NCBI GenBank assembly: GCA_947496355.1
Contig: CANMCO010000006.1
Coordinates: 124,001-188,000 of the forward strand
Source of the DNA: an uncultured Aquimarina sp.
GTDB taxonomy: Bacteria > Bacteroidota > Bacteroidia > Flavobacteriales > Flavobacteriaceae
Direction: 5' to 3'
DNA: 64,000 bases
Both the position numbers and the translations under genes were made by a program. The notes under the pieces are model-generated. The model was not told the DNA's origin, did not search any database, and saw nothing but the letters and a program-made list of their open reading frames with translations. Shown here one piece after another: positions 29,801-38,434 of this stretch. The first letter of the stretch is position 1. Each line of letters begins with the position of its first letter.

Positions 29801-30020
29801 GATGCAACGTCTTGGTATGGCCGGTTGGTATGTAGGTAGTCGTCAAAATGGTTTAACATCTACAGAAAACACTCTTATTAAACAGGCAAAAAACGCATTA
29901 AAAGATGCGTTGACCAAAACCAATGTCTTTTTTACTGATGAATGGAAATCATATCGTGAAATGATTGAAAAATTAGAAGTATCTCCTTTTAAAGAATCTA
30001 AAACGTTTGCTTTAGATTAA
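26811..30020 (+). CDS. Sortilin/VPS10-like BNR-repeat protein (annotated as glycosyl hydrolase in relatives)
   Basis: 1069 residues with a signal peptide (about 1-18). At least eleven Asp-box-like motifs of the form S/T-x-D/N-G-G-x-x-W (SLDGGKSW, TTDGGVTW, THDGGKTW, STDGGFKW, TRDGGKTW and others) are spread over residues 60-700 and build one or two beta-propellers as in sortilin-like proteins. A very acidic/basic linker (about 788-815, EEKKKEDTEKEEED) precedes a beta domain and a helical C-terminal region. Relatives are often called glycosyl hydrolases, but no catalytic evidence is visible; a periplasmic or secreted binding or processing role is as likely. Confidence 0.85.
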   Translation: MKKIIFLLQLIIISTISAQEFSMDLVKDLTPRNIGPGGMSGRVTAIDVVTSNPNIIYAGTASGGLWKSTSGGIKWQPIFENEVTASIGAVAIQQSNPSVIWVGTGEGNPRNSLNGGYGVFKSLDGGKSWKSMGLEKTRHIHRVIVDPTNPSTVYVAAIGSPWGEHPERGIFKTTDGGVTWNKILFANNKTGAADLIMDPKNPNKLIAAMWEHKRDPWFFKSGGKGSGLHITHDGGKTWEKRTEEDGLPKGDLGRIGIAIAPNKPEIIYALIEAKKNALYKSTDGGFKWEKVNDKNDIGNRPFYYSDIFVDPQNENRVYSVFTYVNVSEDGGKNFSQLMPAYGVDNGVHPDHHAWWIHPNDGNYMIDGNDGGLNITRDGGKTWRFIGNLPVAQFYHISIDNEFPYNVYGGMQDNGSWRGPAYVWKAQGIRNSYWQEISFGDGFDVVPDRDDSRYGWSMSQQGFVLRYDWKTGNNYIVKPTHPDPEVKLRFNWNSAINIDPFNNSTLYFGSQFVHKSADKGNTWEIISPDLTTNDPEKQKQAESGGLTMDATGAENHCTVLVVEPSPLEQNMLWAGTDDGRVHVTQNGGANWTDVSKNIKGLPVGSWIVQIKASNKKKGEALLVANDYRRFNYTPYAYRTSDYGKTWTRIVDQNDVKSYALSIVEDPIEKNLLFLGTDDGLYISITGGNSWVKWTKGFPTVSVKDLVIQPREHDLVIGTFGRAAWVLDDIRPLRALAKNKAVLNQKLQLFEPPTAYQAAYQQPTGSRFGGDALYSGKNREYGALLSYFIQVEEKKKEDTEKEEEDKEDAADDEKDEAKVKWDSIHLKIYDGDRLIRTLKEKTPDSTGFHKTKWLMDEKGVDRPSRKIEKQDKEPGGVTVKPGKYKLVMEYGDQKSEAMIEIQSDPRLEVSQKNINDLYTTSKDLEKMTQTAADAVKQLVESKNIASKYQKELKKLDKKKFKDQIKLSKDISKKIDSVIAFYIGKEDKRQGITRNPEVTVMQRLGMAGWYVGSRQNGLTSTENTLIKQAKNALKDALTKTNVFFTDEWKSYREMIEKLEVSPFKESKTFALD

Positions 30021-30039
30021 ATCCTAGAAACTTAGATAC

Positions 30040-30074
30040 AAAACCCCATTTTTTTTGTAAAAAAATGGGGTTTT
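30040..30074. terminator. Bidirectional terminator
   Basis: The stem AAAACCCCATTTTTTT (30040-30055) pairs with AAAAAAATGGGGTTTT (30059-30074) across a loop of a few bases. It has A- and T-tracts on both sides and lies between the convergent BNR gene and DUF5694 gene, so it can end both transcripts. Confidence 0.85.
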
Positions 30075-30089
30075 GTATTCATTGAATTA

Positions 30090-30929
30090 CTAATTAGTTT
30101 TAGAATATAATAATTCATTAATATTATAATATTCCCAATCAATTCGATCTCTAATAAAATCTACAAGAATATCTTTATGCCCCGCTCCATATACAACAAG
30201 GATTCTGTCATCGGGTTCAACAATTCTATTTAGATTTGTAAAAATCTTCAAATTTCTAAGGTACCAATCAGAAACTACTTCTGTACCAACATAATCATCT
30301 TCCTTACCAAACCCAATAAGCTGTTTTAAGTAAAAAGTCTGATTATAATTTTTGTCAAAATTCTCCGAGTTCGTAAACCTAATAATTTCTAAAATAGAAC
30401 CTTTTGATATATTCTCAATATCACTTTGCATAGTTTTCATTAAATTTTCAAACTCTTTCAATTGTTCACCAAAACCGTTCCTTTCAGCATATACAATTAC
30501 AGAGTCTAAATTAAAATTACCAAAAGCATCGATCCCATATAGTTTGCGATGATTCATTTTTTGAGCTAAAGGGTAACATATTTGAACTATTTCGCTTGAC
30601 AAAAGAAACTTATCATCCTCCCCTATTTTCTCTTTAAGGGTGTTTTTTTGATAATAGTCATAATACCTCTCATTCCATAATGTATCCTCAGGTGAAATCT
30701 CAATAGCTATTTTAGTTGGTTTAAACTTGGCTATTAACTGGATGAGCTCTTGTAATTCTGCCTGTTTTTTACTTGAGTGAATATTGCCCATATCCATATT
30801 TACAGCATCTGCTCCCGGGTTATGTAAATGTGTCATTCCTAAGACACTGATAATCGGTTTATGTTCCTGAGCTTTAGAAGTTACTCCTATAGTTAACGTT
30901 ATTATGAAAGTTAAAATGATAATACGCAT
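30090..30929 (-). CDS. DUF5694 family protein (Tiki/ChaN-like), exported
   Basis: 279 residues with a signal peptide (ending SKAQ). The pattern SVLGMTHLHNPG near residue 30, the IAIEISPE strand, and the terminal VVYGAGHKDILVDFI segment correspond to the G-x-x-H, E and GxGH positions of the TraB/Tiki/ChaN superfamily, some members of which are metalloproteases or haem-binding proteins. The biochemical role of DUF5694 is not known. The following minus-strand gene at 30985 appears to belong to the same broad superfamily. Confidence 0.7.
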   Translation of the reverse strand: MRIIILTFIITLTIGVTSKAQEHKPIISVLGMTHLHNPGADAVNMDMGNIHSSKKQAELQELIQLIAKFKPTKIAIEISPEDTLWNERYYDYYQKNTLKEKIGEDDKFLLSSEIVQICYPLAQKMNHRKLYGIDAFGNFNLDSVIVYAERNGFGEQLKEFENLMKTMQSDIENISKGSILEIIRFTNSENFDKNYNQTFYLKQLIGFGKEDDYVGTEVVSDWYLRNLKIFTNLNRIVEPDDRILVVYGAGHKDILVDFIRDRIDWEYYNINELLYSKTN

Positions 30930-30984
30930 AGAGTTGCTATTTTTTGTTTAAAATTTGTTTTTACTATCCAAAATCGTCTAAACA

Positions 30985-32283
30985 TTACTTTAAAATCTTA
31001 TTAGGTGTTACTGCTTTGTCTAAAGGAAGGATCAATTGGTAATCATATCCATCTAAAAGTTGTTTCATACGATGATAATTTCCATTTGTTGGTAATGCTA
31101 TTCGACCATTTTTTATATCATTACGAATAGATTCTAAATCAATAATTGTCCATTCACTTGTTTTTGCCATTACCATAAAGTCATGTACACGTTTGTAGTA
31201 TCTAGCATATTTTTTGAGATAGTCTATTTCTTTACCTTTTTTGTTACTATAATAACGATTCCAAGAGTTAATGATAGTCGCTTTGGTCCCACTTTTATTT
31301 GCCAATTCGGTAATGAGATTACCCAAATCATAACAACCATTAGTTACTATTTTTGAAGCGTGAAGGTTTCCAAATTTCAAGAATACCTTTGGTCGAGTTT
31401 CCGTTTCTAAAGCTTCTCGATAATGCTTCATAAAATTATTACGCATATAACTAATTCGATCTGCATGCGAATCACTACGCCAACGAGAATAAATATCCCA
31501 ACTAATTTCCAAATCATTTATTATTACTTTAGTAGTTTCATCATTTCTGAAACGATTCAGATATTGTTGCACTGCAGGTTCTTTTTGGATTTCCTTAAAA
31601 AGATCAATATCAGTGTCTGAGTTTTCTTCTTTGGCATACCATGAAGTAATTATCTTGGATGCCTCTTCTTTTTCTGATTTGATGATAGTGTAATCTGCAT
31701 CATTTTTAACAAAAGAGAGCAACTCGTCCATAAAATATAATGTTGATGAATAATATTCCTGATCTAATCCCCAAAGATTAATATCATGCTCTCGTATCGA
31801 TTGAAGAAAATATGCATCTTCAAGGCCATCAAAAAAAGGAATTGGAACTTGATTATCTTCCTTACCAGCATACCGTGAAGTAAATTTCTTTAAATTCTCT
31901 ACGGTAGCTGATGGTGGCGTACTTAGATTAACTAATTTCTTGGCAGAATAAGGACCGACTTCAAAAGCAGTGTGATTAAATCCAGCTTTATGTAACAATG
32001 GGATCAACGCAGTAATCATTTGTGAAGTGTTTTTTGACCCGTGAAGTTCTCCAAACATAATAAATTGCGATGTAGCTATTAAAGTGTCTAATGTGGTACG
32101 ACCATCTCCAATAATAGCTCCGTCCTGAATTTTAAAATAAGTTGTTTGGGTAGCAACATACGACGAATCTATAACAGGTATCTTGCCTACATGCTTACTT
32201 TTGTCCACAATAACCTCTGATTGTTTTTCTTTACAAGAGAAGAATAGAAATAACGTAACAAGTAAAATAAATGGTTTCATCAT
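30985..32283 (-). CDS. Erythromycin-esterase/ChaN-like lipoprotein
   Basis: 432 residues from the ATG at 32283 (an in-frame ATG at 32301 would add six residues before the signal; an ATG at 32280 is equally possible). The lipoprotein signal ends LFFSC. The core motif FGELHGSKNT near residue 80 and AFEVGP near 115, with a distal FGNLHASKI, match the EreA/ChaN branch (GExHG, E, GxxH). Substrate unknown; resistance should not be inferred from the fold. It is upstream of and co-directional with the DUF5694 gene. Confidence 0.65.
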   Translation of the reverse strand: MMKPFILLVTLFLFFSCKEKQSEVIVDKSKHVGKIPVIDSSYVATQTTYFKIQDGAIIGDGRTTLDTLIATSQFIMFGELHGSKNTSQMITALIPLLHKAGFNHTAFEVGPYSAKKLVNLSTPPSATVENLKKFTSRYAGKEDNQVPIPFFDGLEDAYFLQSIREHDINLWGLDQEYYSSTLYFMDELLSFVKNDADYTIIKSEKEEASKIITSWYAKEENSDTDIDLFKEIQKEPAVQQYLNRFRNDETTKVIINDLEISWDIYSRWRSDSHADRISYMRNNFMKHYREALETETRPKVFLKFGNLHASKIVTNGCYDLGNLITELANKSGTKATIINSWNRYYSNKKGKEIDYLKKYARYYKRVHDFMVMAKTSEWTIIDLESIRNDIKNGRIALPTNGNYHRMKQLLDGYDYQLILPLDKAVTPNKILK

Positions 32284-32481
32284 TTTTTGATTTTGAAACA
32301 AAATATAGTGTTACTATTCTAAAAGATTTTCAATTTACACGTAATAGGTAAACTGCAGGATAAAGAGAGATAATTGAGCTAATAGATATTTGGTTGTATA
32401 GTTTACCGTTTTTGTATAAGAAAACAAGGGTTTGTAACCAATTATGAATAAGTTAAATATTCTAAATGCTATTTTTGGATT

Positions 32482-33522
32482 ATGACAACATTCAAACATC
32501 GTTGGAGATATCATATCATACTTAGCACATTAATCATCATAATGGATTTATATGGTGATTATATATACAAGAATAAAAGTAGTTGGGCAGAATATTTTGA
32601 TTACCCAATATATTTATTTGGTATTACTATGTACATCGCTTTTTTCAGTATTTATGTACTCAACTATAAAGTATTATGTCCTCTTACGCTTTCGAGAAAG
32701 CACATTGTTAAATTTAGTATCGGAATCATTGCCCTGGCATTTTTATTTGCCGGCATTCGATATTTGTTAGAGGAAGTGATGTTATACGCTATTACAGGAA
32801 GACACAATTACGCAGAACGTACGCGTCATTTTGGTTACTATGTATTTGATAATTCTTACTATGCTTCAAAAAGTCTTCTTTTTAGCACAGCAATGTATCT
32901 TTTCTTTAGATTTATTGATAATAAAGACACTTTGCATCAATTAAAAATTGAAAACAAAAAATCAGAACTCCAATTGCTTAAATCACAATTGAGTCCACAT
33001 TTTTTATTTAACACCTTAAATAGTTTTTATTCAGAACTTATAGAGAGTCAACCCAAAACTGCAGCAGATATTCATAGACTTTCTGATCTCTTACGATTCG
33101 TTACTTATGAAGCGCAATATGATAACATACGGTTAGATAAAGACCTGAAGTTTATTGAAGATTATATTTATTTTTTTCAAAAACGGTACGAAGATAACTT
33201 ATCGGTGAATTACGAGGTAAATGGTGTTGTTTCAGATCAAGAAGTACCAGCAATGTTACTCATTCATTTTGTAGAAAACGTATTCAAACATGGTATTGTT
33301 AATGATATTTCTTCTCCTGCAACTATCACCATTTCTGTATTGCCAGAGGCTCTTGAAATTAATACCAAAAATAAAGTTACCACTTCTGAACATTACGCAG
33401 CATCTGGTATTGGATATACTAGTATTCAAAAAAGGCTACGTGCTCTTTTCAAAAATAATTTCACATTACATAAAACAGAAGAAAAACCTTATTTTCAAGC
33501 TTATTTAAAAATTCCGCTATGA
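32482..33522 (+). CDS. LytS-type sensor histidine kinase
   Basis: 346 residues. Four membrane segments occupy about 1-150; a coiled region leads to the His_kinase domain (PF06580 type) with the phospho-accepting His173 in QLSPHFLFNTLNS, then an HATPase-like part with the N-box-like LLIHFVENVFKHG. The sensor part has no extra periplasmic domain. Its last four bases overlap the start of the LytTR regulator gene (ATGA), so the pair is translationally coupled. A TATTTTTG sequence lies 4 bases before the ATG but is too close to be a normal promoter. Confidence 0.92.
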   Translation: MTTFKHRWRYHIILSTLIIIMDLYGDYIYKNKSSWAEYFDYPIYLFGITMYIAFFSIYVLNYKVLCPLTLSRKHIVKFSIGIIALAFLFAGIRYLLEEVMLYAITGRHNYAERTRHFGYYVFDNSYYASKSLLFSTAMYLFFRFIDNKDTLHQLKIENKKSELQLLKSQLSPHFLFNTLNSFYSELIESQPKTAADIHRLSDLLRFVTYEAQYDNIRLDKDLKFIEDYIYFFQKRYEDNLSVNYEVNGVVSDQEVPAMLLIHFVENVFKHGIVNDISSPATITISVLPEALEINTKNKVTTSEHYAASGIGYTSIQKRLRALFKNNFTLHKTEEKPYFQAYLKIPL

Positions 33523-34229
33523 CAAAATTGATACGATGTCTTATTGTAGATGATGAACCCCCAGCAATACGTCTGCTTAAAAACTACATCGAAAAAGCAC
33601 CTTTTCTCGAACTTATCAATAGCACAACAAAAGCTTTGGAAGCATTACAATATATTGAGAAGGGCAATATAGATTTGGTATTTCTTGATATTCAAATGCC
33701 AGATTTATCAGGAATTCAATTATCAAAAATCATTAAGAATGATGTACAAATTATTTTCACAACAGCATATCCACAATTTGCAATAGAAGGATATGATCTA
33801 AATGCAGTTGATTACTTATTAAAACCTTTTGAGTTTGATCGTTTTTATCAAGCAATTCTAAAGGTAAAGCACAATGACAATATTCATCAAGAAAACAAAC
33901 CCGAAAAAGAATATGTTTTTGTAAAAACCGATGGTAAAAACAATTATGAAAAAATAGATCTAAGCAAAATATTGTATATAGAAGGGTTAAAGAATTATGT
34001 TGCTATTCATTTACTAGATAAACAGATTATTACATACAGTACACTAAAGCATATAGAAAGTACTCTTCCTTCGACTACATTTATTAAAATTCACAAATCA
34101 TATATTGTCTCCATCGACCATATTATCAAAACAGATTCACTTCATGTCTATATTCAAAATCAGACACTACCAATAAGTGATACCTACCGCAAATCCTTTT
34201 TTGAGATGATTAATAAAATAAAATTATAA
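33519..34229 (+). CDS. LytTR-family response regulator
   Basis: 236 residues: receiver domain (about 4-120) with acidic DDEP and phospho-accepting Asp57 (FLDIQMPD), then a LytTR DNA-binding domain (about 135-233, with YIEGLKNYVAIHL and the FIKIHKSYIVSIDHI segment). It is the cognate partner of the overlapping LytS-type kinase. Downstream targets are not known; the DUF2490 and isochorismatase genes 110 bases further on are the nearest candidates. Confidence 0.93.
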   Translation: MTKLIRCLIVDDEPPAIRLLKNYIEKAPFLELINSTTKALEALQYIEKGNIDLVFLDIQMPDLSGIQLSKIIKNDVQIIFTTAYPQFAIEGYDLNAVDYLLKPFEFDRFYQAILKVKHNDNIHQENKPEKEYVFVKTDGKNNYEKIDLSKILYIEGLKNYVAIHLLDKQIITYSTLKHIESTLPSTTFIKIHKSYIVSIDHIIKTDSLHVYIQNQTLPISDTYRKSFFEMINKIKL

Positions 34230-34338
34230 TTTATTATTACAATCAGTATTAGTTTGCTTTATATTTACAGTTGATTTTCTAATCTCAAAATTTTTGTACA
34301 AGATTAATTTTCAAATTTGAATAAAACACAGATCACGC

Positions 34339-35028
34339 ATGAACACAAAATTTCTACTTCTTTTTTTAGTTTTACTTTCTATAATTAATTTTACTAATGC
34401 TCAAGATACCGGAGAGGATGAATGGGGTGCATGGTATATGTATTTTGGGACTAATCAAATAAGTGATAAATTGAGTATTCATTCTGAAGCACAATTTAGG
34501 TATTATGAGGTGACTTCTTCGTTTAATCAATTATTACTGCGTACAGGATTAAACTATCATATTAATGACGAAGCCATAGCTACTATTGGTTATGGATATA
34601 TTAATACTGATGGTACTTTTGCTGACATTCCTGATGAAGAGAATTCTAACGAGCATAGAATATTTGAGCAATTCATTTTAAAAAACAAAGTTGGAAAATT
34701 TAAATTTGAGCATAGATATCGTCTAGAACAAAGATTTATTAGTACACAAAATGATGATTTTACAGAACATAGAGCCCGCTATAGATTACAGCTTACCTAC
34801 CCTATTAATGAAAAGTGGTTTTTAAATGCTTATGATGAAGTATTCATAAATCTGCAAGAACCAATTTTTGGGCAAAACCGATTGTATGGGGCTATAGGAT
34901 ATAATGTGAAATCCAATTTTAGTATTCAATTAGGCTATCTTAAAAATCATTTTACAGGAATTAATTTTGACAGGTTACAGTTAGGAGTTATCTATAATAC
35001 CGACTTTAGAAAAAAGGAAAACAACTAA
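34339..35028 (+). CDS. DUF2490 family outer-membrane beta-barrel protein
   Basis: 229 residues with a signal peptide (ending TNAQ). Family marks are the opening WGAWYMYFGTNQIS, the FNQLLLRTGLNYHI and EHRYRLEQRFI strands, the HRARYRLQLTYPI strand near residue 150 and a C-terminal IQLGYLKN strand. A small outer-membrane barrel is predicted. The last base of its stop overlaps the ATG of the isochorismatase-fold gene, indicating one operon. Confidence 0.85.
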   Translation: MNTKFLLLFLVLLSIINFTNAQDTGEDEWGAWYMYFGTNQISDKLSIHSEAQFRYYEVTSSFNQLLLRTGLNYHINDEAIATIGYGYINTDGTFADIPDEENSNEHRIFEQFILKNKVGKFKFEHRYRLEQRFISTQNDDFTEHRARYRLQLTYPINEKWFLNAYDEVFINLQEPIFGQNRLYGAIGYNVKSNFSIQLGYLKNHFTGINFDRLQLGVIYNTDFRKKENN

Positions 35029-35600
35029 TGGTTATTTTAAAAGAAAACAACCCTGCTTTACTTCTTATAGATATCCAAAAAGGATTTGAAGATATTCAAT
35101 ACTGGGGAGGAGAACGTAATAATCTTAGTACTGAAGAAAACATGAAGCAACTTCTGAAATTCTGGAGAGCCAATAATCTTCCTGTATTTCATATTAAACA
35201 TTGCTCTACAAATCCTATTTCTCCGTTAGCAAAAGGAAATCCAGGAAACGATTTTATGGATTTTAATACTCCATTGCCAAATGAGCCAACTATAGAAAAA
35301 GGTGTTAATAGTGCTTTTATAGGTACAGATCTTGAAAAGCAGTTAGAAGATAAGAATATAAATACTTTAGTAATTATTGGACTCACAACCGATCATTGCG
35401 TATCTACTACAACAAGAATGGCAGGTAATTTTGGTTTTAAAACCTTTTTAATTGAAGATGCTGTTGCAACTTTTAATAAGGTAGGAGCCAACGGACAAGA
35501 ATATAGTGCCCAACTGATTCATGATACGGCAATAGCTAGCTTAAAAGATGAATTTGCAACTGTTTTATCTACAAAATCTATGATAACGGGTTTAGGCTAA
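35028..35600 (+). CDS. Isochorismatase-fold cysteine hydrolase
   Basis: 190 residues. The catalytic triad of the family is visible: D15 (LLIDIQKGF), K91 (TIEKGVNSAF) and C124 (LTTDHCVSTT). There is no signal peptide, so it is cytoplasmic. Members hydrolyse C-N bonds (nicotinamide, ureides) or isochorismate; the exact substrate cannot be assigned. It overlaps the DUF2490 gene stop by one base. Confidence 0.9.
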   Translation: MVILKENNPALLLIDIQKGFEDIQYWGGERNNLSTEENMKQLLKFWRANNLPVFHIKHCSTNPISPLAKGNPGNDFMDFNTPLPNEPTIEKGVNSAFIGTDLEKQLEDKNINTLVIIGLTTDHCVSTTTRMAGNFGFKTFLIEDAVATFNKVGANGQEYSAQLIHDTAIASLKDEFATVLSTKSMITGLG

Positions 35601-35641
35601 ATTATTATAAAACTTTACTAAAACGCTCAATATCATTAGTG

Positions 35642-36460
35642 TTACAGGTTGGAAGTAATAAACTTTAAGATATCCTCTAGGATAACATTTTGCTCTGGTT
35701 CATTATGTATCTCATGATACAATCCTTCATAACCCTTAAATTGAATTATCTTATTGGTTGATGCAAATTCCTGAGACCCTTTAAAACTCGTAAGGCGATC
35801 ATCCGTTCCGTGCATAACTAATGTTGGAATAGTTAATTTTTCTCCGTTATTTTTTGCCCATTTTCCCGCTTCAAAGCAAGATAAAAAGAAAGATGGAGTG
35901 ATTTTTCCATGAACCAATTCATCTTTACGATAGGCATCAACTACATTCTCATCTCTACTGATTGCAGTAACATCCAGGTTTGTGTTATCACCAAAGGCCG
36001 GGTATATTTTATTCATGAATTTTGCTAAACCTACTTTTAGTTTTGGAGGTTCAAAAGACAACGTAAACCAAGGAGCAGTTAAAATTGCAGCATTAACACT
36101 AGGATTTCTCTTAAGTAAATAATTAGCAACAACATTACCTCCCATGCTATGACCATATATAAATAGTGGTATATCTTTATTTTCTGAGTTTGCTATAGAA
36201 ATTATCTTTTCTACACTATCCAATAAAAAACCATAATTAGGCGTATGACCTCTTTTTCCTTCCGACTTACCATGTCCTATATGATCAAAAGAATACACAC
36301 TAATATTTTGAGTATTCAAAAATCTAACAACATGTGTATATCTGGAACTATGCTCACCCATACCATGCACCAAACACACTATCGCAATTGGATTAATAAC
36401 CTGCCACGATTGGGCATATATATTTTTATTTTCTTGCTGCCAATTAAATTCTTTATACAC
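35642..36460 (-). CDS. Monoacylglycerol-lipase-like alpha/beta hydrolase
   Basis: 272 residues. Oxyanion-hole motif VHGMGEHSSRY near residue 31 and nucleophile S105 in YGHSMGGN, then an acid in MHGTDDRLT and a His near the C-terminus (GLYHEIHNEP), are the lysophospholipase/monoglyceride lipase pattern. No signal peptide. Convergent with the isochorismatase-fold gene. Likely role: hydrolysis of monoacylglycerol or lysophospholipid. Confidence 0.88.
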   Translation of the reverse strand: MYKEFNWQQENKNIYAQSWQVINPIAIVCLVHGMGEHSSRYTHVVRFLNTQNISVYSFDHIGHGKSEGKRGHTPNYGFLLDSVEKIISIANSENKDIPLFIYGHSMGGNVVANYLLKRNPSVNAAILTAPWFTLSFEPPKLKVGLAKFMNKIYPAFGDNTNLDVTAISRDENVVDAYRKDELVHGKITPSFFLSCFEAGKWAKNNGEKLTIPTLVMHGTDDRLTSFKGSQEFASTNKIIQFKGYEGLYHEIHNEPEQNVILEDILKFITSNL

Positions 36461-36604
36461 AACGCATCATTTTATGTATACAATATAACGAATAAAAAAG
36501 CGTGTCTATTTTTAAATGATTACTTCTTGTTATGACCTAACCTTCCCTTAAAAACGAAATAGTAATTGGTCTACACTTAGTTAATTTAAAGGAATTGAAA
36601 TAAA

Positions 36605-37711
36605 CTATCCTGAAACTTTATCAAGATACTGAGTTGGGGTCATTGCTGTGACTTTTTTAAAAGCTCTATAAAAACTTGTTTTACTACTAAAACCGCACTC
36701 CTCTCCTATGGCTTGTATAGATAATTTTTCTAATGCACCAGACTGTAGCATTTCTTTTGCTTTTTCTATACGATGCTGATTAACTATTTCATAAAAATTA
36801 GAGTTCATCCTTTCACTTAGTACTTGCGAAATATGATGTGAGGGTATATTAATGGTTTCAGAAACATCTGCAATTTTTAGATCAGATACTAAGTACATTT
36901 TTTCATCTTTGAAAAACGACTGTATCCGTTCCTGAATTTCTTTTGAACGTGTTTCAGATAAGGGTGAAGTTTTGTATTTTCTTCCTTCTAATACAGGAAG
37001 TATTTGTTTGATATCTACAATCCAATATCCCAATAATAATATTGTTATTGACATTAGTCCAGAAAGAATAATTTCTGTAGTAATGGCTGAAGCTCCCGTA
37101 AACAAAAATCCTGTTTGTACTATCAATTCTGTAAATGCTAATGAAACCAGGAGCATACCAAATCGCTTCAGTAATATGCTATTTTTTTTATCTCGCTTGT
37201 AAACCATGACTAAGGCCGCTAATCCATAAACCAATAATATCACCAAGTGCAAACTAGCTTGTAACCAATCTGAAAAAGCTACTGCTCCATTAGGTAAAAT
37301 ATCATAATAATACGTGATAACAACTTGTTTCTCTTCAATACTACCTAAATACCTAGGAATCAAAAGAATCAATATCATTATAAAAGGTAAGATATGTATG
37401 ACATCTGTTTTTTTCAGCTTAAAAGATGACTCTCCATAACTCTTTACAAACAAATAAAAGCTAGGACCCACCAAAAACAATAGTGGATATCCAATTCCTA
37501 GCAGATGTGGCAATACCTTGATAAGCTGAGTTGTAAACAAAAGATAGGTAAACAAATGTTGTATTAAGCCAAAAAGTGCAATCACCAAAAAGAATCTGGA
37601 TAGTTTTAACGATGTACTTTTTAAAACAACCAAAATAACAAAACACCCAACCAGAATAACTCCTCCTAATAAAAAAGTAATGATAAAGGCAAAAGACTCG
37701 ATACTGTTCAT
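36605..37711 (-). CDS. Membrane-bound AraC-family regulator
   Basis: 368 residues. Seven hydrophobic segments fill residues 1-245, followed by an AraC-type DNA-binding domain (about 265-365): IADVSETINIPSHHISQVL is the first helix-turn-helix and IGEECGFSSKTSFYRAFKKVTAMTPTQYL the signature second one. This architecture suggests sensing of a membrane or external signal. It is divergent from the SRPBCC/VOC pair (147 bases between starts), which is the natural target candidate. Confidence 0.92.
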   Translation of the reverse strand: MNSIESFAFIITFLLGGVILVGCFVILVVLKSTSLKLSRFFLVIALFGLIQHLFTYLLFTTQLIKVLPHLLGIGYPLLFLVGPSFYLFVKSYGESSFKLKKTDVIHILPFIMILILLIPRYLGSIEEKQVVITYYYDILPNGAVAFSDWLQASLHLVILLVYGLAALVMVYKRDKKNSILLKRFGMLLVSLAFTELIVQTGFLFTGASAITTEIILSGLMSITILLLGYWIVDIKQILPVLEGRKYKTSPLSETRSKEIQERIQSFFKDEKMYLVSDLKIADVSETINIPSHHISQVLSERMNSNFYEIVNQHRIEKAKEMLQSGALEKLSIQAIGEECGFSSKTSFYRAFKKVTAMTPTQYLDKVSG

Positions 37712-37858
37712 ATGATAAAAATAGTGCTACTTAATTAAATGGAAAAGCATCTCCTACCCCAATATGTTACAAAAAGGTTTCAATTAATTAAGAGCTCCCT
37801 ATTTACTGATAATTCGGGGGATTTCTTGGGTACTTTTATATCACAAAAATGAACAATT

Positions 37859-38434
37859 ATGATACGTAAAATTTTAAAAGGACTGGCACTTTTTCTAGTA
37901 ATCGACATTGTCATATTACTGATTTACGGGTTTGTCCAATACCCAAAAGCCAAAGGTGAGCAGCATTTCATGGCAGAACGAATTATTCATGCATCTAATG
38001 AGCAAGTATGGGAAATAATATCAGATGTAGGTAATTATCATGAAGTAACTGCCCCTAATATTCATCATGTTGAAATTGTAGCGGGACAAGGATTAGGAAT
38101 GAAACGAGTTTGTAGCGCTCCTGATGGCACAAGTTGGGAAGAAACTTGCACTGTATGGAATCCCGGTAAAGAGTTTCAGTTTACTGTAAACACCAAAAAG
38201 AAAGACTATCCTTTTCCGTTGAAATCTCTATCTGGTTCTTGGAAAATAGAACAAGTGAGTCCAATGCAAACACGTCTTTTACTAGACTTTGCTTATGAGT
38301 TTAAAAATCCTTTTTTGAGTGGGTATTTCCTTTCTATGGGCATGAAGCAAGCCAAACAAGACACCGAATTTTTATTAGATAATTGGCAACGGTTAGCTGA
38401 GAATAAAAAACAACTTTCAAAAATAACATTATGA
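37859..38434 (+). CDS. SRPBCC (START-like) family protein
   Basis: 191 residues. One N-terminal membrane segment (about 9-26), then an SRPBCC ligand-binding fold: the strand HFMAERIIHASNEQVWEIISDVGNY, the EIVAGQGLGMKRVCSA turn, and a long C-terminal helix. Such domains bind hydrophobic ligands. The reading frame overlaps the next gene by four bases (ATGA). It is divergent from the AraC regulator, which may control it. Confidence 0.85.
   Translation: MIRKILKGLALFLVIDIVILLIYGFVQYPKAKGEQHFMAERIIHASNEQVWEIISDVGNYHEVTAPNIHHVEIVAGQGLGMKRVCSAPDGTSWEETCTVWNPGKEFQFTVNTKKKDYPFPLKSLSGSWKIEQVSPMQTRLLLDFAYEFKNPFLSGYFLSMGMKQAKQDTEFLLDNWQRLAENKKQLSKITL

Noticed and set aside
30985..32283. Macrolide-resistance erythromycin esterase
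   Set aside because: Only the broad superfamily motif is shared; the protein is a lipoprotein next to a DUF5694 gene, with no sign of a resistance context.
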